From positions 248,001 through 312,000 of the forward strand of contig NC_042509.1 in the NCBI RefSeq assembly GCF_003054445.1: DNA of 64,000 nucleotides, written 5' to 3'. Positions 18,864 to 29,026 of this stretch are shown one piece after another (position 1 is the first letter of the stretch; every line of letters begins with the position of its first letter). The notes below the pieces were generated by a model. That model saw nothing but the letters and a program-made list of their open reading frames with translations. It did no database searches and was not told the origin of the DNA. Source of the DNA: Pichia kudriavzevii (Eukaryota > Ascomycota > Pichiomycetes > Pichiales > Pichiaceae). The translations under genes and the position numbers were made by a program.

Positions 18864-21800
18864 ATGCAAAGAAGAAGTAGAAAGATCAGAGCGGACGATG
18901 TTATAGAACTACTTTCATCGAGTCAGGAAAACTCAGCTGGAGACTCATCTAACAATGAAAGCGACAGTGAAAGTGATGTGGAAAGTGCATTTCAAAGTAG
19001 AATGGATAGACGATCCACCGTTCGCCAAACGAGACAAGAAAGAGCAAAAGTTTCTGGGAAACAGAGACATGTCTCCGAATCCGCTGAGGAATCTGCTGAT
19101 AGTGAGGATGGTGTTGAAGACTCAAAGTTTTCCAAAGTTGATATCATACCTCGTTTACAAAGACCAACTACTAAAAAGCAGAACGTAAAGAAATCTGCAA
19201 GAGAAGAGGTTGTTGAAGTATCTGATGAAGACAGTGAGAGTGATAGTCCAATACAGGTTCCAGATTCCTCTCCTCACCGCAATCCAAGAAACGTTCATTC
19301 TATGGAATTGGACTCCTCCCCAATAGGTAAACCAACAACTAGGCTAACGAGTTTACGTGAAACATTTTCTTACAATCCGAAAAAAGAGTCACCAAAACCG
19401 TCTATAAGCTCTGATTACAGAGAGCTAAAGAGGACTTTCCCAGATATTCCTGCAACTACAATTATGTCTGCCTTGAAATCGGAGAAAACCCTCAGAGATG
19501 CCATGCGTTACCTAAGGAAACTTGAACCTTCTTTTAGATCAAAAAGCTCTAATTCCATCAAGTCTCAGAGATTGGCATCACTAAGCGATGCTAATAAACG
19601 GGGTAGACTGATTTTATCGTCTCCTGTTAGGGCAGATGTTCCTATCAGCAATAGGAAGGGTTTGCCAAAGTTGCGAGATGCAAGACTGGAACGGGAGAGT
19701 AGATTGAGAGAAAAGGCCAGGTTGATTGAAGAAAAGAAATCTAAGCAGATTGAGTACGAGCGTGCCTTGGCAAGACAAAGGGCTGAAAGAGAGTCTATCA
19801 AGTCCTCGAAAGTTCAGTTGGACAATACTAAGAAATCACTTAGAGCACAGTATGTTGGCAATAGATTGAGTAAACATCGTAATACCAAAACACTGAAAGG
19901 TGAGACGTCCGAAGAAGAAGAAGAAAAAGAAGGTCATGATGATGATGATCGTAGCGATGAAAGCTTGGTTGAGTTGGTGGAATCGGATGATTCTCATGAT
20001 GAAGTGGCACCTCCTAACCGTCGTGGAAGCAAGAGAAGATATGAAGATGATGATGACTATGATCCATACTCAAGGCCAAGAACGGGTATAGGCCGACAAG
20101 ATAGGCAACAAAAGAGAAGACAGGTTGTTGAATACAATGACGAATTCAATCTACCTGAATTCATGGCTGATGAAGACAAGTATCTGAATATCGATCAAAA
20201 AATTATCAAACTGTTCAATAATGCAGATGTCAGAGATATAATTGATTTAAGCAATATGACTCCAGAGCAAGCTACAGTTTATGTGCAAAACAGACCTTAC
20301 ACTTCTATAAGTAGTATCTTGAAAGTTGATGTTTCCATGGGTAGGAAGTTATCTAAATTTGCAAAGTCTCCAAACGAAAGGCATATAGAATTGATTGGAG
20401 AGAAGTTGACTGCTTATTCAGCAATCGACACTTTGCTAAAACAGTGTTTTGATTATAGCAAGTCCATTACGTCAGAAATAAGAAAATGGGGCGTCAACTT
20501 AAAAGGGAAAAACCTAAATGGTGAATTAGCAATCACAAATGTCGATATTGCCACAGACGAAAGTGACGAAGAGAATGGTGGTGATGATAGTGGAAGCGCC
20601 AGTGATAATATTGACCAAGATGATGATGATGTTGTTGTGATTAAGAAGAAATACAAGAAATTTAAACTTGATGGCTCTGAACATGATGATGACTTTGGTA
20701 CCTCGGGTTTTAGACCACGTTACAAATCCAACATTGACAATTCTAAAGTTCCAGATAAGATTGGTTACTTTAAAAGAAAGCCTGTTCTTCTGTCCGATGA
20801 GATATCCCTAAAAGATTATCAACAAGTTGGTATTAACTGGATCCATTTACTTTTCCAGAAGGGTTTATCTTGTATATTAGCTGATGAAATGGGGTTAGGT
20901 AAAACTGCACAAGTTATAGCATTTTTGTCACACTTGAAGAAGAAGAAATATAGAGGGCCTCATTTGATTGTAGTTCCTTCTTCAACCCTTGAAAATTGGT
21001 TACGTGAATTTGAAAAGTTTTCTCCAACATTAAAGGTGATTCCATACTATGGATCCTTGGATGAGCGAGAAGAGTTAAGGAATGTTTTGTACGAGGATGA
21101 TGATTATGACGTTGTCATCACAACATATAATTTGACAGTGGGTAAGATTGACGGGCCTTTTCTGCAAACCTTGAACTTTAATGTCATTGTTTATGATGAA
21201 GGACATATGTTAAAGAATGCAACCAGTGACAGGTACAAGAAGCTTACAAAATTAAGAGCAAATTTCCGTCTATTGTTAACAGGTACCCCATTGCAAAACA
21301 ATTTAAAAGAATTAGTTTCCTTGCTTGATTTTATTTTACCGGAGGTTTTTGGATCCAAGATGTCTAAACTACAGCTGTTATTTGATAAGAGGGCATCAAC
21401 TAAAGTTGAAAATGAACAAATTCAAGGTAAAAACTATAATCCTTTGATGTCTGAACAAGCCATTAGTAAAGCTAAAGTTATGATGTCGCCATTTGTTTTA
21501 CGCAGAACTAAGGCCCAAGTGATGACAGAGTTGCCAAAGAAGCATACTGCAATTGAATATTGTGAACTTGTACCTGCACAAGTAAAAATATATCAAGAAG
21601 AACTCGATGAGGTCAATACTTACAGAATTGAAAGAGATAGAAGAAAGTTGTTGTCTGATGAAGAACTCAAGAAACTCCCGCATCTTGCTAAAAAGAATGT
21701 GAATATGTTAATGGCACTTAGAAAGGCATGTATGCATCCCTTATTATTCAGGAGATTATATACAGACAAGATGTTGAAGCTCATGGCAAGACTTATAATG

Positions 21801-23306
21801 AAAAACGAGGACTATATGGATGCCAATGAAACTTACATCTTTGAAGACATGCAAGTGATGTCTGATTTTGAACTCTCTCAGTTATGCCATCAGTATCCGA
21901 ATGAATTAGGAAAGTTTGTTTTGAAGCAACAAGTATATAGTAACAGCGGGAAAACTAAGGTCCTAGTAGACATGTTAAGCAAAATTATTGAAAAAGGGGA
22001 AAAAGTGTTGGTCTTTTCACTTTTCACACAAATGTTGGATATTCTTGAGAAGGTTCTTTCACTACATGGATGGAAATTTTTGCGCTTAGATGGTGCTACC
22101 GCTGTGGATTCTAGACAAACTATTATTGACACATTTTATGAGGATAAAACTATTCCTGTTATGTTGCTAAGTACAAAAGCAGGTGGTTTTGGAATCAATC
22201 TAGTGTGTGCCACAAATGTCATTATCTATGATCAATCATTGAACCCGCATGATGATAAACAAGCAGAAGATCGTGCACATAGAGTGGGACAAACAAAGGA
22301 TGTCCAAGTTACTCGATTAGTCGTGAAAAATTCAATTGAAGAGAACATTCTTCATATGGCATTTAATAAACTCCAGTTGGATAATAGTATAATGGCCCAA
22401 AATACAGAAGATGTTTTGCTGAAGACAGTCGAAGACCTTATTGCCGTGAAGAAAGAACAGAAAGATTCTAAACAGGAGGAAAAAGTTATTACTGAAGAAA
22501 CAGATAACACCGATGCTTTTGAAAGTCCTGTGACATTAGAGTTGGCCGCCGCAGAGGAGGAAGAGAAGGACGAACCTGTAGAAATTATTGTTCCTGAACT
22601 TAAAAGCGTTAAGGGTAGAACCAGGCGGAACAGAAGGTCTGTCAATTATTTTGATGGTAACGACCCAAATGAATTCATTGAGAAAGACACCAACGCAAGG
22701 ACAGATGAATGCGAACTGGTGGATATAAATAGTGTACCCAATAGTCCCATAAGCACAACAGAGGAGGCCAAAAATAACCGGATTAGCAACATGAACCTGC
22801 AACCAGTATTCCAATCCATTAGTGAACCTATATCCTCACCATCTAAGGTTACAGAAAGTGGTGAGAAAACAAAAGATGCTGAGCAAGTGGGTGATAAGGT
22901 CAATGAAAAAACTACAGCCAACTCTTTAAGTTGTATTTCTTCATTGACCAAAGACTTGGTTAAACAGATTAAAAATGAATTTATAGTTTCAAATCTTACA
23001 CAAAATGAAAATGCTCCTAAGAATACAAGTGATTACGGAAGGATGAAATTACCCCAAACAGGCGAATCTGAGAATATTGCCCAATCAAAAGTAGAAGAAG
23101 ATTCAAGATCAAATCCTAGTGGCAAAGAGAACAGTCAAGTAATTGCAGAAAAAAATGGAGATTCCAAGCATGCAGATGATGAACACTCTAATTCTTATAA
23201 AGATTCTTTACCAGAAAATAACCATCCGATCTCATGCATCAAAAATGAAGCAAGCGTGAAAGTTTCAAGCAACAGTCCAAGTGAGTTATCAAAAGCGAAC
23301 ACCTAA
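18864..23306 (+). CDS. FUN30: Snf2-family chromatin remodeller Fun30
   Basis: The 1480-residue protein has an acidic/basic N-terminus with a CUE-like helix bundle (~185-222, FPDIPATTIMSAL). The Snf2 ATPase has Walker A within DEMGLGKT (674-681), DEGH at 778-781 (DEGH rather than DEAH is typical of Fun30/SMARCAD1), LLLTGTPLQNN, and helicase-C motifs ending in RAHRVGQ. Fun30 slides and exchanges histone dimers, acts in silencing and heterochromatin, and helps long-range resection at DNA breaks. The C-terminal ~320 residues beyond the helicase are charged, Ser/Asn-rich and unassigned. They make the protein much longer than S. cerevisiae Fun30 (1131). Confidence 0.95.
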   Translation: MQRRSRKIRADDVIELLSSSQENSAGDSSNNESDSESDVESAFQSRMDRRSTVRQTRQERAKVSGKQRHVSESAEESADSEDGVEDSKFSKVDIIPRLQRPTTKKQNVKKSAREEVVEVSDEDSESDSPIQVPDSSPHRNPRNVHSMELDSSPIGKPTTRLTSLRETFSYNPKKESPKPSISSDYRELKRTFPDIPATTIMSALKSEKTLRDAMRYLRKLEPSFRSKSSNSIKSQRLASLSDANKRGRLILSSPVRADVPISNRKGLPKLRDARLERESRLREKARLIEEKKSKQIEYERALARQRAERESIKSSKVQLDNTKKSLRAQYVGNRLSKHRNTKTLKGETSEEEEEKEGHDDDDRSDESLVELVESDDSHDEVAPPNRRGSKRRYEDDDDYDPYSRPRTGIGRQDRQQKRRQVVEYNDEFNLPEFMADEDKYLNIDQKIIKLFNNADVRDIIDLSNMTPEQATVYVQNRPYTSISSILKVDVSMGRKLSKFAKSPNERHIELIGEKLTAYSAIDTLLKQCFDYSKSITSEIRKWGVNLKGKNLNGELAITNVDIATDESDEENGGDDSGSASDNIDQDDDDVVVIKKKYKKFKLDGSEHDDDFGTSGFRPRYKSNIDNSKVPDKIGYFKRKPVLLSDEISLKDYQQVGINWIHLLFQKGLSCILADEMGLGKTAQVIAFLSHLKKKKYRGPHLIVVPSSTLENWLREFEKFSPTLKVIPYYGSLDEREELRNVLYEDDDYDVVITTYNLTVGKIDGPFLQTLNFNVIVYDEGHMLKNATSDRYKKLTKLRANFRLLLTGTPLQNNLKELVSLLDFILPEVFGSKMSKLQLLFDKRASTKVENEQIQGKNYNPLMSEQAISKAKVMMSPFVLRRTKAQVMTELPKKHTAIEYCELVPAQVKIYQEELDEVNTYRIERDRRKLLSDEELKKLPHLAKKNVNMLMALRKACMHPLLFRRLYTDKMLKLMARLIMKNEDYMDANETYIFEDMQVMSDFELSQLCHQYPNELGKFVLKQQVYSNSGKTKVLVDMLSKIIEKGEKVLVFSLFTQMLDILEKVLSLHGWKFLRLDGATAVDSRQTIIDTFYEDKTIPVMLLSTKAGGFGINLVCATNVIIYDQSLNPHDDKQAEDRAHRVGQTKDVQVTRLVVKNSIEENILHMAFNKLQLDNSIMAQNTEDVLLKTVEDLIAVKKEQKDSKQEEKVITEETDNTDAFESPVTLELAAAEEEEKDEPVEIIVPELKSVKGRTRRNRRSVNYFDGNDPNEFIEKDTNARTDECELVDINSVPNSPISTTEEAKNNRISNMNLQPVFQSISEPISSPSKVTESGEKTKDAEQVGDKVNEKTTANSLSCISSLTKDLVKQIKNEFIVSNLTQNENAPKNTSDYGRMKLPQTGESENIAQSKVEEDSRSNPSGKENSQVIAEKNGDSKHADDEHSNSYKDSLPENNHPISCIKNEASVKVSSNSPSELSKANT

Positions 23307-23409
23307 AAAATATACTTATCTATAGAAGAGTAGGCCGTACGTATAAATAGAGTCTAAAAGTATTAAAGTGGATAAGTTACTGTTTAACTGAATATAACTA
23401 TCATTGTAC

Positions 23410-24999
23410 TTAAGAATTGTAGCAGAATTCAATACCGTATTTCAAAACTCGTGGAGACGCAGACTGCCCTTTCATATCCATTGAAACGCCAGAACTAACA
23501 ATCCAATCATGAAATTTGCCTTCCCACGAGAGACGGAGATTCTTCTTACCTATACTTCCACTCAGCTTGAGACTTGATATATAATCTTCGTCGGCTTCCG
23601 ACATTTGGGGGTGTAGATCAGTTCTGTCCTCAACGATAATATTCACATCATCAAGCGTTGCCGGTGCAGTATTGTTCTCATTGAATTCTTGCTCAGATAC
23701 TTTGTAAACCACATTATGCTGGCTGATTTTAGTTATATCAAGAGCATTTTTTTGTTTCGGAACTTGTATATCAGAGCTGTGTTCAAGCCCCTTATTTTGT
23801 GGGATTAGATGAGTCTCTTTATAGTCACCATCTTTCAAGTTCTTTTCTTTATTATTCCAGGTAAGAATTTTAGATCTCAAAAGTTGTGCACCCAAAATTA
23901 AGTCTGACTCGTAAGAATAAATGTTGAATTGGTATTTTGAACTAAATACAAACCCCATTTTCCCCATGTAAGAAATATCCTTGTTTCCATGGTAGGTATC
24001 CCTTGTATACTTTGCTTCGCTCTTTATTGCGTAAGTAGACTCGAGAGTACCCAATAAGGGGTTTATTGCCATAGTAAACGTTAGAGGATGAATCGTCGAA
24101 ATAGCATAAGGTATTGAAAGTATCACCTGCTTGCTACCGTTACTGTAAGGATTTAAGTATGGATGGAAGTTGGAGTTAATAAAGGCTGGTGTATAAGTAG
24201 GCAGATTATCAATTAGATATCGCATTGTATCAATATATGTAGTGTATCTGGCAGCAATACTAATGCCGGGACTGACTGATCCTGCCGAATACCATAGCTC
24301 ACAACCGGCTGATAACTTTGACGGGCACTTGTTTTCAGTAGGTTTCACATCCGTCTGTGTAGAGTATGGTGTACCTACAACACTCAACTTTGGGCTAGAA
24401 TTCAAAATATCAAAATGATACAAACATCTGAATCCAAATAGATGTTCCCTGGTTGAGTAGATAAAATCATGGGAGCTATTCTCCGTTTGTCGTTGTAAAT
24501 AAATGGTGAATATTGTTGTTGGGTTTGTCAACTTGTTCAACTTCGGTGTATTGATGAATTTGACAATCAGCTGCAAATCAGGCCTGAATCTTTTTATTAT
24601 CATACCTTCTAAAAGCTTAGATGGAAAATACATCTTTCCGTAAATCATAAATGGTTTCTCTGTATAGATATTTCCTTTTATATCCCTAGAATCTAAGTCT
24701 CGGTAACCTTGAACAACACTGTTTATAGGTAAGGCTTTCGAGTTTCTGTAATGTTCGTCCAAATTAACTGATGAACTAAGATAAGACAGAGATCCGGATA
24801 GTCTATCAACTTGAGAGATGCTAATGGAGCTAAAGTTGAAGTCTGTGTTCCTGCTTGAGACAAAAACGTTGAACCCATTTGGAATTGGAAAGTTCAATAA
24901 ATTGTTTGGAGTAGATAGTATATGCTCATAAGTGTTGTCCCAGCTCCAGCCTGTCTTAGAGTAAAAGCATTGCTGGACTAAGTCCATATATGTCAACAT
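23410..24999 (-). CDS. MDM10: Mitochondrial outer-membrane beta-barrel Mdm10 (ERMES/SAM)
   Basis: The 529-residue protein opens with MLTYMDLVQQCFY and NNLLNFPIPNGF, closely following the start of S. cerevisiae Mdm10. It continues as alternating short polar/hydrophobic strands typical of the porin-like barrel. Mdm10 anchors the ERMES ER-mitochondria tether (with Mmm1, Mdm12, Mdm34) and also joins the SAM complex for Tom40 biogenesis. A charged, low-conservation insert (about residues 370-460) sits before the last strands and ends in an aromatic-rich C-terminus, as expected for a beta-signal. It is divergent from SPO7, as YAL010C/YAL009W are in S. cerevisiae. Confidence 0.95.
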   Translation of the reverse strand: MLTYMDLVQQCFYSKTGWSWDNTYEHILSTPNNLLNFPIPNGFNVFVSSRNTDFNFSSISISQVDRLSGSLSYLSSSVNLDEHYRNSKALPINSVVQGYRDLDSRDIKGNIYTEKPFMIYGKMYFPSKLLEGMIIKRFRPDLQLIVKFINTPKLNKLTNPTTIFTIYLQRQTENSSHDFIYSTREHLFGFRCLYHFDILNSSPKLSVVGTPYSTQTDVKPTENKCPSKLSAGCELWYSAGSVSPGISIAARYTTYIDTMRYLIDNLPTYTPAFINSNFHPYLNPYSNGSKQVILSIPYAISTIHPLTFTMAINPLLGTLESTYAIKSEAKYTRDTYHGNKDISYMGKMGFVFSSKYQFNIYSYESDLILGAQLLRSKILTWNNKEKNLKDGDYKETHLIPQNKGLEHSSDIQVPKQKNALDITKISQHNVVYKVSEQEFNENNTAPATLDDVNIIVEDRTDLHPQMSEADEDYISSLKLSGSIGKKNLRLSWEGKFHDWIVSSGVSMDMKGQSASPRVLKYGIEFCYNS

Positions 25000-25251
25000 A
25001 TCAGTGTAACAATTTCTGGTTTATTTTACTGCCATTATAATATATTGACCAAGTTACAGGTAAGTTTCCATTGTGAAATTATGTATCGAGAAAGGGAACA
25101 CATCAGAAACGAGAAAAATCACTCTTGGGATTACCAAGAAGCCAGTTGGCTCAGTAGAATTTTTTTTTCTAGCTTGTCATTGTCAAATAGTTACTGCAAA
25201 GAGGTGTCAGATAGACCTTACATCTAGATCTTAGTCGTTAAATTGAAAGGT

Positions 25252-26757
25252 ATGGATACACGGGGTCAAACTAGAGACAATGAAAATTGTCCAATAGAAA
25301 TTGGTATGGGCATGGAAATTGGTCAAGACCAAATTGACGATATTGAGGATTTACAGTCGCCACCAAATTCCCCTGGCTTAGTTCTACCGGTAATGGTACC
25401 AACTACTAATGAAAAAATTGACTTCTTTGCATTGGATGGGACATTGCACAAAGAACAAGAGAATGAAAATTCGAAAAATGAAGATCCAAATCCGAAGCTT
25501 CCTGTTACACCTGTTGCACAAAACAAGTCCAAGGAGAGCTTAGACCTGAGCATCTTCAGGTCGTCAGACTCCTATTTCTCAAGATCTAGGAGTCATTCGT
25601 CGAAGCCTACGCCAAGATTGAGAAGAACCAGTGACGTGTCAAATAGATCAGAAGGTTATGAAAGTTATGCATCAGGTGCAAGTTATGATTCTGGTTCTGT
25701 TTTCAGTGAAAGTGATACAGACATCACTGCATCTCCTACTCTTAAATATTCCAAAAAGTTAAGGAACCAAAGACTAGATAATGGAATGAACATTGGAGAA
25801 CTTCAAAATGGAAAATCGGTTGAGGATGGAATAGTTTATAAAACTAAATCGAGCGGTTTTTCTTCGGATACAGGTTCCCAATATACTCCCGTTTCCAGAC
25901 ACAGGTCACGAAGCGGTTCACGTAGTGATTCAAGAGATAGAGGAGGAATGAGGTCAGAATCCAAAGATAAGAAAAATGATGACACTACTTCCCAAATATT
26001 TAAAAACTTACTTATATTAGAAGAGAGTTTGAGACAACAGTACATTGAACAGCAAAATTTGAGACTCAAATATAGCATATTTGTGGTTATATTGGTGGTG
26101 GTGTTTTCACTTTCTACATACCATGGCATTTTCAACTCTATCTACGTTCAACACGAAAACACCACTAATTGGCCTACTGGCTTTGGGACAAATGACGGTG
26201 ATACCTCTGTAAGTGTGCTTCCAACCCCAAGTCCGTGTGACGCTAGTTTTGTATGCGTAGGGTTTCCAAAGTTCCCAACACAACTAAATGGAGAGGAAGA
26301 AGGCAACCACGGGCTAGGTTCAACAACTACAATTTGTAATACCAAGCTGGACAGTACCAGCATCAGCCCTATGGACAACGAGGAATCCTCGGAAGGATAT
26401 GTTCTAATCAATATCGTTTATCGAGTCGTATCAATCATTACTGGAATGACCCTTTTGTTGTTTTACTTAACAGGTGAATACACACACAAAATATCAAGAC
26501 CACGTAAATTTTTTGTCACAGCTAACAAGGGAATAAGACAACTAAACGTTCGATTAGTGAAAGTCAAAGTTCCATTCAAGGAACGGGTGCTAAACTACCT
26601 GAGGTTGCGTGTCAAGAAAAACCCTAGGAAAGGAGTCGACCACATCCGCCTTGTTCTAAATCCAAGGGTGTTCTCCACAGCCAATAGAGAACAATGGGAG
26701 CTGTATAGAAACCAGTTCTGGAATTTGGAGAAAAGAAAACATACATCGATTTCATAA
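25252..26757 (+). CDS. SPO7: Nem1-Spo7 phosphatase regulatory subunit Spo7
   Basis: The 501-residue protein has a disordered Ser-rich N-terminus (~1-240). The conserved core follows: SQIFKNLLILEESLRQQYIEQQ, a membrane segment (~270-290), a lumenal loop with Cys and Gly, a second membrane segment (VVSIITGMTLLLFYLTG) and a cytosolic C-terminus (RPRKFFVTANKGIRQLNV, VLNPRVFS). Spo7 binds and activates Nem1, which dephosphorylates the lipin Pah1 at the nuclear/ER membrane. The core matches S. cerevisiae Spo7 (259 residues). The N-terminal extension and a larger loop roughly double the length. I start at ATG 25252; the frame is open a little upstream without an ATG. Confidence 0.93.
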   Translation: MDTRGQTRDNENCPIEIGMGMEIGQDQIDDIEDLQSPPNSPGLVLPVMVPTTNEKIDFFALDGTLHKEQENENSKNEDPNPKLPVTPVAQNKSKESLDLSIFRSSDSYFSRSRSHSSKPTPRLRRTSDVSNRSEGYESYASGASYDSGSVFSESDTDITASPTLKYSKKLRNQRLDNGMNIGELQNGKSVEDGIVYKTKSSGFSSDTGSQYTPVSRHRSRSGSRSDSRDRGGMRSESKDKKNDDTTSQIFKNLLILEESLRQQYIEQQNLRLKYSIFVVILVVVFSLSTYHGIFNSIYVQHENTTNWPTGFGTNDGDTSVSVLPTPSPCDASFVCVGFPKFPTQLNGEEEGNHGLGSTTTICNTKLDSTSISPMDNEESSEGYVLINIVYRVVSIITGMTLLLFYLTGEYTHKISRPRKFFVTANKGIRQLNVRLVKVKVPFKERVLNYLRLRVKKNPRKGVDHIRLVLNPRVFSTANREQWELYRNQFWNLEKRKHTSIS

Positions 26758-27009
26758 CTTTTTACGGCAAATAAACATGAGATGCCCGGACATGCAAACA
26801 CCGAGATATACGCGGCCAGCATGATTCTCAGTATCTTTTTAGCTTCAATGGTGGGGTGGTGAAGGGCATTCGTATTTTTTTTTCATCTGAAGTCACGGCT
26901 GGGACGTTCCGGGGGAGCTGGGAAAACTTAAAGGTGGAGATGATATCTTGGATTGTCATCTTCTAGGAGAATTTCTTTGTTGATCTTGAATAACTTTGTT
27001 ACCGCAAAG

Positions 27010-28578
27010 ATGGCCAGGCCTCCAAACAGTTGGGTTTGGGAACATTTCCAAGAAGACACATCACAACCCCCGAACCCCGCATATACTAATGTCAGGTGTC
27101 AAATTTGCTCTAAGTCCCTACGATATTCCTCGAGAAATGGTCCAACAAATTTAGCTCGACATTTAACTAGGGGTCATAACATGAACCAGCCAGACTCTAC
27201 TCCAACGCGTCGCCCCTTTGAATCGAACCGAAAAGATGGCAGTACAAACACTAGTAACAGTATCAACAGCAACAGCAATAGTATAAATAGTGTTAGCGGT
27301 CTCAATGGTGCTAATAATACTAATAATAATAGCAATAATACTAATAACAACAATAGCAATAACAAAAATGGTAAATCCAACTTATTGTCGAATGCTAGAG
27401 ATCATCATAAAGGTTTTCATAATTCCGAATCGACCTCAGAGAATGAACGAGAAAGTTCACAAGAGGCTTCGAATGAGCAGGAATTGTCAATGTCATACAC
27501 TACTATTTCGGCTCCTAAAGCTAATAGAAAAATGCCTATATCATACTCTACCAAATCAATACCTGAATACCAAGTACCTCAGCAGCTACAATCGGATCTT
27601 TTGTTTCAATCTTCATTGAATGGTCAATCCGAGAGATTGAAAGTGCAAAATCGACAAACTAATGGTGATCTTGGAATGCAATCATCGTCATTAACCACAA
27701 ATCAGAATGATTATGATCAGTTCATGAAAAATGTGAATTTGCTTCCTATATACAGGATGGATTTAAACAAGCAAAGGGAAAAACGAGGTTTCAAACCAAA
27801 ACAGCCGTTGTCGCCAATGAATAAACGACAGTCATTGCCAACGCAAATATCCCCAACAACTTTGAAACTTTCTAATATGACTCCTGGAGTTGTAACCTCC
27901 CTCAACAACTCACCTCCAAAACAGTACATGACCATTGATCAACAATTTTTCAATCAACAGACAAGCTATATGGATAATACCGATAAAGAAGTTGATAGAG
28001 ACAATGGAATGCTACCCACGATTCAAGATATTCCGGATTTCAACTCTATGCCAACTATGATAGGGTCGCCTAATAATGAGACACTGAACCAAAAACATCA
28101 GCGGAATGAATTGGGTATTCTGGATGGGAGTCCTAATAAAAGAGATTTTCGTGTGGCTAATTTCGACAATGTAGGAGGGTTCAATAGCGCTGATAATAAT
28201 TCAAGCTTGACCGGCCTTGTCAAAGATATGAGTACTACTATTGAAGTAATGAGGAAAACTTTACAGCAACAGCAAGACAAAATTAACCAGTTGGAACAGC
28301 GACTCTCAAGAGAAATCAACTCGCATCGTGGATCGGGACTCGAAACAGCATATGAAGTAATCCCTGCCTTTCGAAATGATGTTGGAGACCTCCCCGAACT
28401 ACAAAATGTATACGTTCTGTTGTCACTCCCCATCCAGCAACTAAGGCGTATAGCCAATGCATATGGGTTAAAACTATCAGATGACCGCAAGGAGCTTATT
28501 TTTGGGATTGCGGATTTCATAGGATGTAGAAATATCAAAAATTTTTGGGATGAATATACACGTCAAATTATGCACTAG
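27010..28578 (+). CDS. BED-type zinc finger protein, Asn-rich
   Basis: The 522-residue protein begins with a BED finger (residues ~5-57): aromatic WVWEHF, then CQIC and ARHLTRGH giving a C-x2-C...H-x4-H set. A long Asn/Ser-rich region (~75-130) and Gln-rich disordered sequence follow, then a coiled coil (about 400-440, KTLQQQQDKINQLEQRL). A C-terminal SAP-like helical segment contains LPIQQLRRIANAYGL. BED fingers are DNA-binding modules derived from hAT-type transposases; no transposase catalytic domain is left here. A role as a DNA-binding regulator is inferred. I chose ATG 27010; the upstream extension of the frame lacks an ATG. Confidence 0.7.
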   Translation: MARPPNSWVWEHFQEDTSQPPNPAYTNVRCQICSKSLRYSSRNGPTNLARHLTRGHNMNQPDSTPTRRPFESNRKDGSTNTSNSINSNSNSINSVSGLNGANNTNNNSNNTNNNNSNNKNGKSNLLSNARDHHKGFHNSESTSENERESSQEASNEQELSMSYTTISAPKANRKMPISYSTKSIPEYQVPQQLQSDLLFQSSLNGQSERLKVQNRQTNGDLGMQSSSLTTNQNDYDQFMKNVNLLPIYRMDLNKQREKRGFKPKQPLSPMNKRQSLPTQISPTTLKLSNMTPGVVTSLNNSPPKQYMTIDQQFFNQQTSYMDNTDKEVDRDNGMLPTIQDIPDFNSMPTMIGSPNNETLNQKHQRNELGILDGSPNKRDFRVANFDNVGGFNSADNNSSLTGLVKDMSTTIEVMRKTLQQQQDKINQLEQRLSREINSHRGSGLETAYEVIPAFRNDVGDLPELQNVYVLLSLPIQQLRRIANAYGLKLSDDRKELIFGIADFIGCRNIKNFWDEYTRQIMH

Positions 28579-28664
28579 AATGAATAGAGTAGCCAAAGGG
28601 CATTAAAAAAGGAATTGTAACTTTAGTTAATGATACATAAACTTATATGTTTAAATAGATATAT

Positions 28665-28678
28665 ATGCACGCGTGCAT
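28665..28678. other. 14-bp perfect palindrome containing ACGCGT
   Basis: ATGCACGCGTGCAT is a perfect 14-bp palindrome between the 3' end of the BED-finger gene and the 3' end of SMX3. It contains an MCB-type ACGCGT core. It lies in a convergent 3'-3' gap, so promoter use is unlikely. Confidence 0.6.
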
Positions 28679-28759
28679 GTGTACACAGTTTTTTGTTTTT
28701 TGTTTTTGTAATCATGGTTTGTAGATTATCCTAAGAGTTTGCTTTCTTTCCAATTATGT

Positions 28760-29026
28760 CTAGACATCTTTCCCAATCCACATTACATTGTTACATCGTA
28801 CAAACACTTGATTGTTTAATGGTGTTCCTTTCGTCAAGTCTGGGGACTGTCCAGGCTCTTGTTGCTCAATTTCACAGACATCCTTATCAAGCAAAACATT
28901 CATGTAATTGTCTACCGAGACGAGCGTACCATGATATTCTGTGCCCGAAAATTTAAGCCTCACACAAACTTTAAGACCAATGAGTGAATTAAGGTACGGT
29001 TTTGGATTGACAGGTTGAAATGACAT
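28760..29026 (-). CDS. SMX3: Spliceosomal Sm protein F
   Basis: The 88-residue protein matches SmF in length and sequence. QPVNPKPYLNSLIG leads into Sm1 (VCVRLKFSGTEYHGTLVSVDNYMNV), and Sm2 contains the RCNNVMWI signature. SmF sits in the heptameric ring on U1, U2, U4 and U5 snRNAs. The linker between Sm1 and Sm2 carries a few extra residues (EIEQQEPGQSPD). It is the first gene of the conserved YPR182-YPR191-like block. Confidence 0.95.
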   Translation of the reverse strand: MSFQPVNPKPYLNSLIGLKVCVRLKFSGTEYHGTLVSVDNYMNVLLDKDVCEIEQQEPGQSPDLTKGTPLNNQVFVRCNNVMWIGKDV

